In this document: in pieces, positions 13,976 through 22,916 of the stretch
Numbering within the stretch: the stretch's first letter is position 1
How the letters are laid out: each line of letters starts with the position of its first letter
Source of the DNA: Stackebrandtia endophytica
GTDB lineage: Bacteria; Actinomycetota; Actinomycetes; Mycobacteriales; Micromonosporaceae
Reading direction: 5' to 3'
NCBI RefSeq assembly: GCF_006716355.1
Contig: NZ_VFOW01000001.1
Span: 2,418,001-2,482,000 of the forward strand
Length of the DNA stretch: 64,000 bases
The notes under the pieces: generated by a model
What the model saw: only the letters and a program-made list of their open reading frames with translations
The model's database searches: none
What the model was told of the DNA's origin: nothing
Program-made: the position numbers and the translations under genes

Positions 13976-16021
13976 CTACTTCGTCGTCCTCGGCCACCAG
14001 ATGCGAGAACCGATCACCCCGAACAACGACGGAATGATCACGGTGCGCACCACCAGAGTGTCCACCAGCACGCCGACTCCCACGATCAACCCCAGCTGTC
14101 CGAGTGTCACCAGCGGCAGGACACCGAGCGCGGCGAACACCGCCGCCAGGACGATCCCGGCACTGGTGATCACGCCGCCGGTGTGCGTCACGGCCCGCAC
14201 GGTGCCCTCACGGATTCCGTGGTCGGGTTCCTCGTGGCGAATCCGGTGCACCAGGAAGATCGTGTAGTCGATTCCCAGTGCCACCAGGAACAGGAACGCC
14301 AGCAGCGGCACCTGTAGGTCCAGGGCCTGCTGGTCGAACAGGATGCGGCTCAGCCAGGCGCCGGCGCCGATGGCCGCCAGCGAACTGACCAGGTTCACCG
14401 TCAGCAGGATCACCGGCGCGAGCAGGGACCGCAACAGGAACAGCAGGACGATGAAACTGACCGCCAACACCAACGGCGCGATGAGCAGCAGGTCCTGCTG
14501 GTTTCCGATACGGGCGTCCAGGTCGGTGGCGACGGCACCGCCGACGAGGGCGTCGGCGTCGGGGACCGCATGCACGACGTCGCGCAGTTCGGTGACCAGG
14601 TCGAGGCTCTGCTCAGTGCCGGGCGAGTACTCACCGGTGACCATGACCTTGGTCCAGGCACCGTCGGGGGTTTCGCCGATCGGGTGGGCGCGAACGACTC
14701 CGGTGACCTCATCGACGGCGGCGAGCACCGACTCGGTCTGCGCGGTGCGGGTGACCACGAAGACCGGTTGTGCCTCACCGGGTGGGAAGTGTTGTCCCAG
14801 CACCTCCAGCCCGGCCGCCGACTCCGACTGCACCCGGAACTTCTCCAACTGGGTCAGGCCGACGGTGGTACCGAACAGACCGACGGCCATGACCGCCAGT
14901 ACGGCGACGCCCGCGGTGAGGCTCACCAGTGGACGGCGCATGACCCGCGACGCGATCGCCCGCCATGCCCCGCCGTGACGGGCCTCGACGCCCGGGCGGG
15001 GAATGAACGGCCAGAACACGCGCCGTCCGCACACCGCCAGCAGCGGGGGCAGCGCGAACAGCACCGCGGCCAACGCCACCAGCAGTCCGGCCGCCGAGGA
15101 CAGTCCCAGGCCGCGGGTTCCCGGTATCACCGCCAGGGCCAGAGTCAACAGTGCCAACACCACCGTCACGTTCGACGCCAGGATCGCGGGCATGGTCTTT
15201 CGCCACGCCGCGCTCAGAGCCCGTCGGTGATCGTCGTTGTCGTGCAGTTCCTCCCGGTAGCGCGAGATCAACAGGAGGGCGTAGTTGGTTCCGGCGCCGA
15301 AGACCAGCACGCTGATGATTCCGGCGTCGAACTGAAGGTCCATTCCGGACCCGAGTGCCGCAGTCAGGTTGCCCGCCAAGCGATCCGCGATCGCGACGAC
15401 CGCCAGCGGGATCAACCAGAGGATCGGGGAGCGGTAGGTGGCGATCAACAACACCGCCACGATGAGGATCGTCACCGCCAGCAGGGTGAAGTCGGCGCCG
15501 TCGAACGCGGAGGTCACGTCGGCGCCGAACGCGGGCCCACCGGTCACGTGGGTCACCAGCCCGTCGGGGGTGTGGTCGGCGACTACGGCGCGCAGATCGG
15601 CGACGATGTCGGCGGTCTCGGCGTTGTCGGCCCCCATGGTGATCGGGGTGATGACGACCGCCGCCGCGCCGTCGTCGCTGACCAGCGGACCCGTTGCGTC
15701 CCAACCGGTGTGAGAAGACAACGTCGGCAGGAGGGCACCGAGTCGGTCGATGTCTGTTGTGGATAGACCGGCCTCATCGGTGCGGGAGGCCACCACCATC
15801 ACCGACTGCTGGTCCGCGTCGGGGAACTCGGCGAGCAACTCACTCACCCGCGCCGATTCGGAGTCGGGCGGGGCGGCCGCACCGTGCGACGGCGCCTCGG
15901 CACCGCTCAGCAGACCGAACAACGCCACGACGACCACCAGGACACCGCCCAGCGACAGCCACGCGCCACGACGGGAGGTCAACCGGTCGGAGAACCGCAC
16001 ACGGGCAGGGGAATTCGACAT
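13976..16021 (-). CDS. MMPL-family RND transporter
   Basis: 681 residues, the usual size for the smaller actinobacterial MMPL proteins. Architecture: N-terminal membrane helix, a periplasmic-type domain (residues ~45-165), five or six helices, a second domain (~360-480) and a final helix bundle, with the proton-relay motif GIDYTIFLVHR and its counterpart FGAGTNYALLLISRYREEL. These transporters move lipids or hydrophobic compounds outward using proton motive force. It heads an operon with a two-component system, suggesting induction by its own substrate or by membrane stress. The substrate is unknown. Confidence 0.92.
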   Translation of the reverse strand: MSNSPARVRFSDRLTSRRGAWLSLGGVLVVVVALFGLLSGAEAPSHGAAAPPDSESARVSELLAEFPDADQQSVMVVASRTDEAGLSTTDIDRLGALLPTLSSHTGWDATGPLVSDDGAAAVVITPITMGADNAETADIVADLRAVVADHTPDGLVTHVTGGPAFGADVTSAFDGADFTLLAVTILIVAVLLIATYRSPILWLIPLAVVAIADRLAGNLTAALGSGMDLQFDAGIISVLVFGAGTNYALLLISRYREELHDNDDHRRALSAAWRKTMPAILASNVTVVLALLTLALAVIPGTRGLGLSSAAGLLVALAAVLFALPPLLAVCGRRVFWPFIPRPGVEARHGGAWRAIASRVMRRPLVSLTAGVAVLAVMAVGLFGTTVGLTQLEKFRVQSESAAGLEVLGQHFPPGEAQPVFVVTRTAQTESVLAAVDEVTGVVRAHPIGETPDGAWTKVMVTGEYSPGTEQSLDLVTELRDVVHAVPDADALVGGAVATDLDARIGNQQDLLLIAPLVLAVSFIVLLFLLRSLLAPVILLTVNLVSSLAAIGAGAWLSRILFDQQALDLQVPLLAFLFLVALGIDYTIFLVHRIRHEEPDHGIREGTVRAVTHTGGVITSAGIVLAAVFAALGVLPLVTLGQLGLIVGVGVLVDTLVVRTVIIPSLFGVIGSRIWWPRTTK

Positions 16022-16165
16022 GCCCTCAACTCCACCAGCGGAGGTGCCGTCGCGTCATCGCCAGCGGGATTGAACGTCATCTCAACCATTTGATTGACGA
16101 GATCGCAACACGCCGCCGCCGGGCCGCTCACCCATCCGGGCGGGACCGGAACGTATGAAGGACAA

Positions 16166-17053
16166 ATGATCCGTTCCCGACTGCGATGGACGGTACCGGT
16201 CGTCGCGTTGCTGCTGACGTCCTGCGCGACCGCCTCCGAAGCCGAGCCCGACCCTCCCATGCCACACCCCGCCGACATCTCCGCCGAGATCGCCGACCTG
16301 GAGGCGCAGTACGGCGCCGTCGTCGGCGTCTACGCCCTCGACACCGCAACCGGGCAGGAGATCGCCTACCGGGCCGATGACCGGTTCGCCTACGCCTCGA
16401 CGATCAAGGCGCTGGCCGCCGCGGCCGTCCTCCACCGGCCTGACACCTACCTGGACGAGCTGCTCACCTACACCGCCGACGACCTGGTCCCCCACTCTCC
16501 CGTCACCGAACGACACGTCGACACCGGGATGACCTTGGGCGAGGTCGTCGACGCCGCGATCCGGGAAAGCGACAACACCGCCGGAAACCTGCTGTTTCAA
16601 CGACTCGGCGGCCCCGAGGGACTGCGGGCCGCCCTGCGGGACATCGGGGACGACACGACGACCCCGACACGGTGGGAGCCCGACCTCAACGGTTTCGAAC
16701 CCGGCGACGACCGCGACACCAGCACCGCCGCCGCGCTGGCGACCAGTCTGCTCCGCTACGCCACCGAAGTGCTGGACGAGGAGGACCGCACAACCCTGAT
16801 CACCGCGATGCTGGGCGTCCGCACCGGCGACGGCACAATCCGGGCGGGGGTGTCGGCGGGTTGGCAGGTCGCCGACAAGACCGGAACCGGTGATCACGGC
16901 ACCCGAAACGACATCGCCCTGCTGTGGTCCGACGAAGGCGCCGACCCGGTGGTACTGGCGGTGTTGACCCGATCCGTCGACCCCGACGGGGAACCGAGCG
17001 ACTCCCTGGTCGCCGAATCGACCGCGATCGCGATGGCGGCGTTGAAGGGCTGA
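16166..17053 (+). CDS. Class A beta-lactamase, lipoprotein form
   Basis: 295 residues. Signal peptide with lipobox LLTSC (Cys20), so it is probably anchored to the outer face of the membrane. All class A motifs are present: S78-T-I-K (catalytic Ser and Lys), SDN in RESDNTAGN, E-x-x-L-N in RWEPDLN and KTG in ADKTGTGDHG. Length is normal for a mature enzyme of about 270 residues. ATG 16166 has GAAGGA upstream; the longer frame from 16094 lacks one. It hydrolyses beta-lactams, with spectrum not predictable. Divergent from the MMPL operon; no regulator of the BlaI or AmpR type is adjacent. Confidence 0.95.
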   Translation: MIRSRLRWTVPVVALLLTSCATASEAEPDPPMPHPADISAEIADLEAQYGAVVGVYALDTATGQEIAYRADDRFAYASTIKALAAAAVLHRPDTYLDELLTYTADDLVPHSPVTERHVDTGMTLGEVVDAAIRESDNTAGNLLFQRLGGPEGLRAALRDIGDDTTTPTRWEPDLNGFEPGDDRDTSTAAALATSLLRYATEVLDEEDRTTLITAMLGVRTGDGTIRAGVSAGWQVADKTGTGDHGTRNDIALLWSDEGADPVVLAVLTRSVDPDGEPSDSLVAESTAIAMAALKG

Positions 17054-17121
17054 CCAGCACCGGAATACCTTGGCGGACACGCAGTCGGCGCGTATCACGA
17101 CTGTGGGTGGACCATGGTGTG

Positions 17122-18639
17122 ATGGGTCGATTCATCCGGGACCATTGGGCGCGTTGGAAACGCGTCGCATCATGGGCGGCCGCGATCATCCTCGGACTGG
17201 GGTTCATCACGGTGACCGGTCTGGTCACCGGACTGGTCATCGACCCGGGTGCGGGCGAGGCGGCGCCGGGTGCCGCGGGCGGGAACCTGGAGGCGGTCCG
17301 GACCGTGTTGACCGCCATGGTCGGCGCCGGCGGTCTGGTGACCCTGGCCGTGGTGATCCGTCGACAGTGGAGTCAGGAGCGGGCACATGAACTGGCCGTT
17401 CGCATCGCCGACGACCACCGCGCCGAGGCCGACCGGCGACACCGACTCGAACTCGACAACGCCGCCCGCGCCGAACACGACGCGACCGAGCGGCGGATCA
17501 CCGACCTCTACATGGCCGCCGCCGAGCAGCTCGGGCATGAGAAGGCATCGGTCAGGTTGGCCGCGCTGTACGCGCTGGATCGCCTGGGCCGCAACCATGA
17601 GGGGCACCGCCGCGAAGTCGTCGACATCTGGTGTGCCTACCTGCGGCAGCCGTTCACGCCGCCGATGCGGTGCACTGACGACTGTGCTCCGGTGGCGTCG
17701 ACCGCGATGACCGATTCAACCGTCGACGCCTATCTCACCTCGACACCGAATCCGGATTCCACCCCCGGAAAAGAGGAGTCACGTGAGCAGGAATACCAGG
17801 TGCGTGCGACGGCACAGCACCTCCTGGCCCGGCACCTCAAGGACCCCCGCCCCGCCCAGGACCGAGGTGACGCCCTACCACCGGTGGTGGCGGACGGGTA
17901 CTGGCGAGTGGATCGAATCGACCTGACCGGTGCCACCCTCATCGACACCGACTTCACCGGATGCCATCTCCCCCAACCGGATTTCACCCGCGCCCACTTC
18001 CACGGGAACGCCGCTTTCGACAACGCCCACTTCCACGGCAATGCCGCTTTCGACAACGCCCACTTCCATCGCGACACCGCGTTCGACAACGCCCACTTCC
18101 ACGGAAACGGATCATTCATCGGTAGCCGATTCCACGAAACCGCCTGGTTCAGCGGCACCCACTTCCACGAAACCGCCTGGTTGCGGGACACCTACTTCCG
18201 CGAGACCGCGATGTTCAACGACACCAACTTCCACCAGAACGCCTGGTTTCATCGCAGTCATTTTCGCCAGACCGCGGTGTTCAACGACGCGCACTTTCAC
18301 AAGAGTGTCTGGTTTCGCAACACGCACTTCCAGGAGGACGCCGGGTTCATCGGCGCCGACTTCCACGGCGACGCCGGGTTCATCGGCGCTCACTTCCACG
18401 GGTACGCGGGATTCGGTGACATGGCGCTGGAAGAGGGCGTGGAGTTTCTGTGTGGGGGTGCCATGGCGGTCATGGAACTACCGGCGGGCCGGCGCCATTC
18501 CTGGCCACCCGACTGGGTTCTGACGCCGGACCCGGACAAACCGGGTTGGGGTCGGTTGCAGTTGTCCAGGACATCGTCGCCTCAGCGGCGTGGCTTCCGA
18601 GCACACGAATCCACAGTGCCCAGTACCCCACCTGACTGA
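17122..18639 (+). CDS. Membrane-anchored pentapeptide-type repeat protein
   Basis: 505 residues. Two N-terminal membrane helices (WAAAIILGLGFITVTGL and VRTVLTAMVGAGGLV), a charged coiled coil (~95-135), the conserved block QLGHEKASVRLAALYALD to DIWCAYLR, a variable linker, then a right-handed repeat region of thirteen 11-residue units, and a short tail. Proteins of this plan are frequent in actinobacteria and usually carried in many copies; function unknown. ATG 17122 is chosen to keep the first helix intact; GTG 17107 is an alternative. A remnant of a paralogue lies at 9838-9954. Confidence 0.85.
   Translation: MGRFIRDHWARWKRVASWAAAIILGLGFITVTGLVTGLVIDPGAGEAAPGAAGGNLEAVRTVLTAMVGAGGLVTLAVVIRRQWSQERAHELAVRIADDHRAEADRRHRLELDNAARAEHDATERRITDLYMAAAEQLGHEKASVRLAALYALDRLGRNHEGHRREVVDIWCAYLRQPFTPPMRCTDDCAPVASTAMTDSTVDAYLTSTPNPDSTPGKEESREQEYQVRATAQHLLARHLKDPRPAQDRGDALPPVVADGYWRVDRIDLTGATLIDTDFTGCHLPQPDFTRAHFHGNAAFDNAHFHGNAAFDNAHFHRDTAFDNAHFHGNGSFIGSRFHETAWFSGTHFHETAWLRDTYFRETAMFNDTNFHQNAWFHRSHFRQTAVFNDAHFHKSVWFRNTHFQEDAGFIGADFHGDAGFIGAHFHGYAGFGDMALEEGVEFLCGGAMAVMELPAGRRHSWPPDWVLTPDPDKPGWGRLQLSRTSSPQRRGFRAHESTVPSTPPD
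17992..18420 (+). repeat. Thirteen tandem 33-bp repeats coding 11-residue units
   Basis: Thirteen consecutive in-frame units of consensus AHFHxxAxFxN, the first two identical at protein level (AHFHGNAAFDN). The Phe residues alternate at spacings of six and five, a variant of the pentapeptide pattern expected to build a beta-helix. Unusually rich in His (HFH) facing one side. The DNA units are clearly related, pointing to expansion by duplication. Not a CRISPR: no spacers. Confidence 0.85.
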
Positions 18640-18670
18640 GCGCGACACGACGGGAGGGAGAACGTCGCGC
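18640..18670. terminator. Weak hairpin between converging genes
   Basis: GCGCGAC (18640-18646) and GTCGCGC (18664-18670) are perfect complements around a 17-base loop, between the repeat protein and the methyltransferase that converge here. Position fits a shared terminator; the loop is rather long. Confidence 0.4.
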
Positions 18671-18689
18671 CGCGCCCGGTCGGGCGGTA

Positions 18690-19463
18690 TCAGCTCACCA
18701 ACACATGGGTGACCAGGTACTGGGTACGCAGCACGAAGGCGTCACCGTCGGGGTGACCGCTCTCCGCCATGAGAACGCGAACCTCCGCCAGCAACCGGCC
18801 CCAGCCGTCGTCGTCCAGCATCGAACGGATCAGCACCCAGCCGGGTACCAGCGTGGTCAACTCCTCGACCGCGATGTCCAACGACGGCCAGGTGATGTCG
18901 ACCGATCGCATCACGGTGGACACCTCGCCCAGCCCGGCGAAGAACGACGTGACCCGTTCTGCACGGCCCCACTCCTCGATCGCGGGACGCTTCGACTCCT
19001 TCGGTAGATACGGGCCCGCCAGCGGGCTCATCCGCCCGATCGCCGACTCCGGCCCCCAGGCCAGCACGCCGATGGTGCCGCCCGGGGCACACACTCGACG
19101 CAACTCACGGGCCATTGCGTACGGTTCGGGGGCGAACATGCACCCGAACGCCGACAGCACCCGGTCGAACGAACCGTCCGCGAACGGCAGGTCGGTCATG
19201 TCGTGTTCGAGCCAGGTCACCGACAAGCCCGCCTGCTCGGCGTTGCGACGCGCCGTATCCAACAGGGTCGCCGAGATGTCGAGCCCCGTGGTGGTGGCAC
19301 CACGGGCGGCCGCGGCCATCGCCATGGTCCCCGGCCCGCAGGCGACGTCGAGTACCCGATCGCCCTCGCTGACACACCAGTCGGCCAACGCCTCGCCGGC
19401 CGCCGCCCATCGGTTCCCCACCGCCGCATAGTCGCCCAATCGCCATACCTCTGACGGCTTCAC
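18690..19463 (-). CDS. Class I SAM-dependent methyltransferase
   Basis: 257 residues with GTG start and a good GGAGGT site. SAM-binding motif I is VLDVACGPGTMAMAAAARG, motif II acid in TGLDIS, post-motif DMTDLPFADGSFDRV. This is the Methyltransf_11/25 group, acting on a small molecule that cannot be named. It is a single gene with an inverted repeat in its promoter region. The C-terminal 90 residues, expected to bind substrate, show no diagnostic pattern. Confidence 0.85.
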   Translation of the reverse strand: MKPSEVWRLGDYAAVGNRWAAAGEALADWCVSEGDRVLDVACGPGTMAMAAAARGATTTGLDISATLLDTARRNAEQAGLSVTWLEHDMTDLPFADGSFDRVLSAFGCMFAPEPYAMARELRRVCAPGGTIGVLAWGPESAIGRMSPLAGPYLPKESKRPAIEEWGRAERVTSFFAGLGEVSTVMRSVDITWPSLDIAVEELTTLVPGWVLIRSMLDDDGWGRLLAEVRVLMAESGHPDGDAFVLRTQYLVTHVLVS

Positions 19464-19482
19464 CGTTCACCTCCTGCATCTA

Positions 19483-19498
19483 AACAATATGGATTGTT
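19483..19498. promoter_or_regulatory. Operator-like inverted repeat upstream of the methyltransferase
   Basis: AACAAT-ATGG-ATTGTT (16 bp), perfect arms, lies 20-35 bases upstream of the GTG start, in an AT-rich patch; outer CATCTA/TAGATG flank it. It looks like a site for a dimeric repressor (TetR or MarR type). The regulator is not identified. Confidence 0.5.
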
Positions 19499-19592
19499 CA
19501 TTGTAGATGGAGGCGCCGAGTCGCGCCTCCACCCATCGCCTTAGAAGCCGTCTTCGAACCTCGTTCGTCGTGAGCGGGGCCGAAGCCACTTC

Positions 19593-20768
19593 TCACACGC
19601 CGGTGACCTCGATGGCGGCGGCCGGAAGAGACGCCTCCGCGAGGATCTCGCCGGATTCGACGTCGACCGCGTACATCGTGGCGGTGACCGGATCACTCAC
19701 GTAGGCGGTGTGATCGGACACGTAGATCGACGGACGGGCCTCCTGCCAGTCGGCGGGTTCCTCCCACTCGGCCAACAGCGGGAACGAGTTGACGACCTCG
19801 CCGGCCGCCAGGTCGATGACGTGAATCGCCCCGTCGGTTCCGAGAACGACGCCCTCGCCGTGCGGGCCGCGAGCCAGCGACCGCGAGGTGTAGCTGGTGC
19901 CCAGGTCGAGGGTCGACATCTCTCCCGAGGCGGTGTCGATGATGGACACGACCTCGGTGCGCTCCAACTCCGCGTCGGGATCGGTCTTGTAATCGCCCAG
20001 GGTGAACGGCGACTCCTCATGCCCCGCTTGGGTTCCGATCCGGCCGTAGGCGTCCGGGCTATCGATCTTGGTGAACTCGCCGCCCTTCAACATCAGGACA
20101 CCGTCCTGGCAACCCAACACGATGGCCTCGTCCTGAGCGGCGGCTTCACCGTGCAGTCCGGGGCACTCCTCGCTGCGGGCGATCTCGTGGCCGTGATCGT
20201 CGACCAGTTGCGCGCCGACTCGGCCTTCGGCGTCGCCCAGTGAGATCAGCACATCCCCCGATTCGAGCATCACCGCGACTCCGTGATGTGCCTCCTCGGC
20301 TTGGAAGGTCTCGGTCTCGGGAAGACCGGAGCCCAGGTCATGCGGGTCGAACACGGTGATCGCCCCGGTCGCGTCGTCGAACAGCACGGTCTTGTCGGCG
20401 TGGTTGACGACGTGGGCGGGTGCCTCGGCGGCGAACTCGTCGTCGGTTGCGGTCGCGGTGGAGGCGTTGATGATCCGGAAGCCCGTCGAGGTCGACACCA
20501 GGACGTGGGTACCGTCCCCCGCCGGGTTCAACCTCAGGAACCCGTCGAGTTCGATGTCGGCGACGACCTCCAGGGTTTCACCGTCCAGAATGTAGACGCC
20601 GCCGTCGTGGGTGGCCAGGATCGGGTGTTCGACGGAAGTCGTCGGGGATTCGGATTCGTCGGCGGTGGATGCGGCCTGACCGCACGCCGCCAACGTGAGC
20701 CCGGCGGTGGCCACGAGGGCGCCCACCGTCAAGGTCCGCCGCCGGAATACGGGGTTCGACATGGTCAT
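19593..20768 (-). CDS. aztD: Zinc metallochaperone AztD
   Basis: 391 residues. Twin-arginine-like RRRTLTVGAL signal with lipobox LAAC, then a WD40/PQQ-like beta-propeller typical of AztD (YILDGETLEVVADIEL, FRIINASTA, HHGVAVMLESGDVLISLGD, His-containing loops such as VDDHGHE). AztD passes zinc to the binding protein AztC of the same ABC importer. It is the last gene of aztB - second propeller - aztC - aztD and starts 56 bases beyond aztC. Repression by zinc through the Zur-like site upstream of the operon is inferred. Confidence 0.88.
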   Translation of the reverse strand: MTMSNPVFRRRTLTVGALVATAGLTLAACGQAASTADESESPTTSVEHPILATHDGGVYILDGETLEVVADIELDGFLRLNPAGDGTHVLVSTSTGFRIINASTATATDDEFAAEAPAHVVNHADKTVLFDDATGAITVFDPHDLGSGLPETETFQAEEAHHGVAVMLESGDVLISLGDAEGRVGAQLVDDHGHEIARSEECPGLHGEAAAQDEAIVLGCQDGVLMLKGGEFTKIDSPDAYGRIGTQAGHEESPFTLGDYKTDPDAELERTEVVSIIDTASGEMSTLDLGTSYTSRSLARGPHGEGVVLGTDGAIHVIDLAAGEVVNSFPLLAEWEEPADWQEARPSIYVSDHTAYVSDPVTATMYAVDVESGEILAEASLPAAAIEVTGV

Positions 20769-20824
20769 TCGTTGTCAGTCCTATCTGTAATGTGGGGTGT
20801 TCTGACGTTCGGAGCCGAGGCGAC

Positions 20825-21766
20825 TCATTCGGTGAGTCCTCGGGTGATCGCGTCGGCGTTGGACTGGACCATCGCCGCGTAGGTCTCGGCGCCTCCCCCC
20901 GGTTCGGAGAGCGACTCCGAGTGCAGGGAGATGACTTCTATATGGACACCTGCTTCCTCGGCCATCGCCCGGACCAGGCGATCCGGCTGTGAGGAGTCGG
21001 CGAACACGGCGGGCACTCCGGCCTGCGTGACCGCATCGGCCAGCGACTTGAGATCCGCGGCGCTGGGAGAGGCCAAGGTGGTTCCACTGGGGATGACGGC
21101 GCCGATGACGGTGAAGTCGTACCGCTGCGCCAGGTAGCCGAACACGTGGTGATTGGTGATCAGCTTGCGGCGATCGAGGGGGATCACCGCGAACTGGGCC
21201 TCGACCCGCTCGTGCAGGTCGTCGATCTCGGCCTTGAGCTCGGCGGTGCCCCGTGCAATCCGGTCGGCATCCACTCCGGACAGCTCGGCGGCGATCCGCT
21301 CGCCGATCAGCTCCACGGCCACACTCATGCGCACCGGATCGGTCCAGAAGTGCGGATCCAGGTTTCCGGCCGATTCACCGTCACCGTAGGCGATCGGGTC
21401 GACGTGGGCGGCGACCTCGAAGGTGGGGACCCCGGCCTGCGCCGCTGCCTCCACATGGTGGAGGACCCCCTCCTCCAGGCCCAGTCCGTTGTAGATGACG
21501 AGATCGGCACGTTCGAGCGCCGCCGCCTCCCGCGCCGAGACGCCGAAGGAGTGCGGGTTCGCATCGGGCTGCATCAGTACGGTCACGTCCGCCTCGCCCT
21601 GAACGAGGTCGGTCACGACATCCCCGAGAACGTTGGTGGTGACCACGATGCCGCCACCGCCGTCATCATCCGAGCCGCACGCGGTCACCATCGAGACCAG
21701 GACGGTCGCGACCGCGATGGCGGCGATCCGGCGGCTCCGCAAGCCGTTGCCACGCATGCCGGTCAC
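20825..21766 (-). CDS. aztC: Zinc ABC transporter substrate-binding protein AztC
   Basis: 313 residues. Lipoprotein signal (VSMVTAC) and the cluster A-I metal-binding fold. Candidate zinc ligands: His in NPHSFG, HFWTDP and NHHVFGYLAQRY, and Asp in VFADSSQPDRL. The His-rich loop of ZnuA is absent, as in AztC proteins. GTG start overlaps the upstream stop (GTGA at 21763-21766); ATG 21757 is possible. It hands zinc to AztB for import, receiving it from AztD-type chaperones. Confidence 0.92.
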   Translation of the reverse strand: MTGMRGNGLRSRRIAAIAVATVLVSMVTACGSDDDGGGGIVVTTNVLGDVVTDLVQGEADVTVLMQPDANPHSFGVSAREAAALERADLVIYNGLGLEEGVLHHVEAAAQAGVPTFEVAAHVDPIAYGDGESAGNLDPHFWTDPVRMSVAVELIGERIAAELSGVDADRIARGTAELKAEIDDLHERVEAQFAVIPLDRRKLITNHHVFGYLAQRYDFTVIGAVIPSGTTLASPSAADLKSLADAVTQAGVPAVFADSSQPDRLVRAMAEEAGVHIEVISLHSESLSEPGGGAETYAAMVQSNADAITRGLTE

Positions 21767-22914
21767 CAGCCGGTTCCGACGATCGCATCGGGCCGTGAGG
21801 ACAATCCGATAGTCCGCGACAGGCGCAGGTCGTCTCGGTAATCGAATTCCAGCAGGGTGTTCGACGCCGAGTCGGCGAGATAGGCCCTGCCCTCGATCAC
21901 CTCGATGGACGGATGCTCGTCGTCGGACATCGGGATCGACTGTTCGGCCGTCGCCGTCTCGGTTCGGTTCTCCGTGTCGAACGAGCGGAGCAGACCGTCG
22001 GCGGTCAGGACCAGCACGAACCCGCCGTCTCCCGCCCCGACCGCGGTGACCGCGTCGTCCGTCGGCAGGATCGTCCAGGTCTCGTCGGCCGGATCGAGCG
22101 CGAGCACCCGCCCGGAGTCGGTGACGAACACGGGAGTGTGCGCGCGATGCCTCGGGCGATCGAGGATCTCGCCCACCCCGGCCGGGTAGTCCACACTGGT
22201 AATCGCTTGCGCGCCATCCCGAACGATGACGACCGCGTCATCGCACCGCACGACCACGGTTTGAGCGGTGGTCACCGCATCCCGCGCGCCCGGACAGACG
22301 GCGTCGGTCTCCTCGATCGGCGTTCCGTCATGATCGAGGACGCTCAGCACACCGGCCGGGTCGGCCGCCAACAGGACTCTCCCGTGAGCCGCCACCAACG
22401 GCGAGGCGACGGTCGCCAGGACGGTGACCTCACCGTCGTCCAGCGCGGACCTGTCCAGGACGACGGCACCGTCCATACCGGACAGAACGGTGACCGATGC
22501 GGAACCGGTCACGGTCGCGACTCCCGACACCTCGACGGTTCCGAGGTTTCGGGGTTCGGCCCGGTAGTAGTGGACGTGATCACCGTGATCGACGGTCCAG
22601 ACTCCGGTGTCGACGACGGTCACGTGTTCGCCGTCGGAGAGGTAGACATACCGGCCGTCAGTGCCGACCGGGATGCCCTGCGGTACCTCACCCAGCGGGA
22701 TGGTCTCCTCGGTGGCCGGGTCCAGCAGATCCAGGTGCGACCGCTGTTCGTCGAGGATCGCGATGCGGTGCTGCGCCTCGGAGGTCTCCTCGGCACCCTC
22801 GACGTAGCCGTGCGGCGTGGGTGCCGGCTCATCGACGGCCGCCTCCTCGGCGCTGCAACCGGCGATCAGCGCGACGGTGATCGCGAGGGTCGCGCCTATA
22901 GGGATGGGACGCAT
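21763..22914 (-). CDS. Second AztD-like beta-propeller lipoprotein
   Basis: 383 residues starting MRPIPIGATLAITVALIAGCS with lipobox IAGC and a strong AAGGACG. The body is a propeller of the AztD type (HRIAILDEQRSHLDLLD, GRYVYLSDGEHVTVVD, DHGDHVHYYRAEPRN with several His). It lies between aztB and aztC and is coupled to aztC. It resembles the downstream AztD only in overall plan; the two are diverged. Having two propellers in one operon suggests division of labour in zinc capture or transfer. The longer frame to 23130 is a shadow of aztB. Confidence 0.8.
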   Translation of the reverse strand: MRPIPIGATLAITVALIAGCSAEEAAVDEPAPTPHGYVEGAEETSEAQHRIAILDEQRSHLDLLDPATEETIPLGEVPQGIPVGTDGRYVYLSDGEHVTVVDTGVWTVDHGDHVHYYRAEPRNLGTVEVSGVATVTGSASVTVLSGMDGAVVLDRSALDDGEVTVLATVASPLVAAHGRVLLAADPAGVLSVLDHDGTPIEETDAVCPGARDAVTTAQTVVVRCDDAVVIVRDGAQAITSVDYPAGVGEILDRPRHRAHTPVFVTDSGRVLALDPADETWTILPTDDAVTAVGAGDGGFVLVLTADGLLRSFDTENRTETATAEQSIPMSDDEHPSIEVIEGRAYLADSASNTLLEFDYRDDLRLSRTIGLSSRPDAIVGTGW

Positions 22915-22916
22915 GG

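Noticed and set aside
14570-15766. Long + strand open frame inside the MMPL gene
   Set aside because: Antisense shadow typical of high-GC genes; no domain and a Gln/His/Arg-rich composition.
17992-18420. Tandem repeats resembling an array
   Set aside because: In-frame coding repeats of 33 bp without spacers; not CRISPR.
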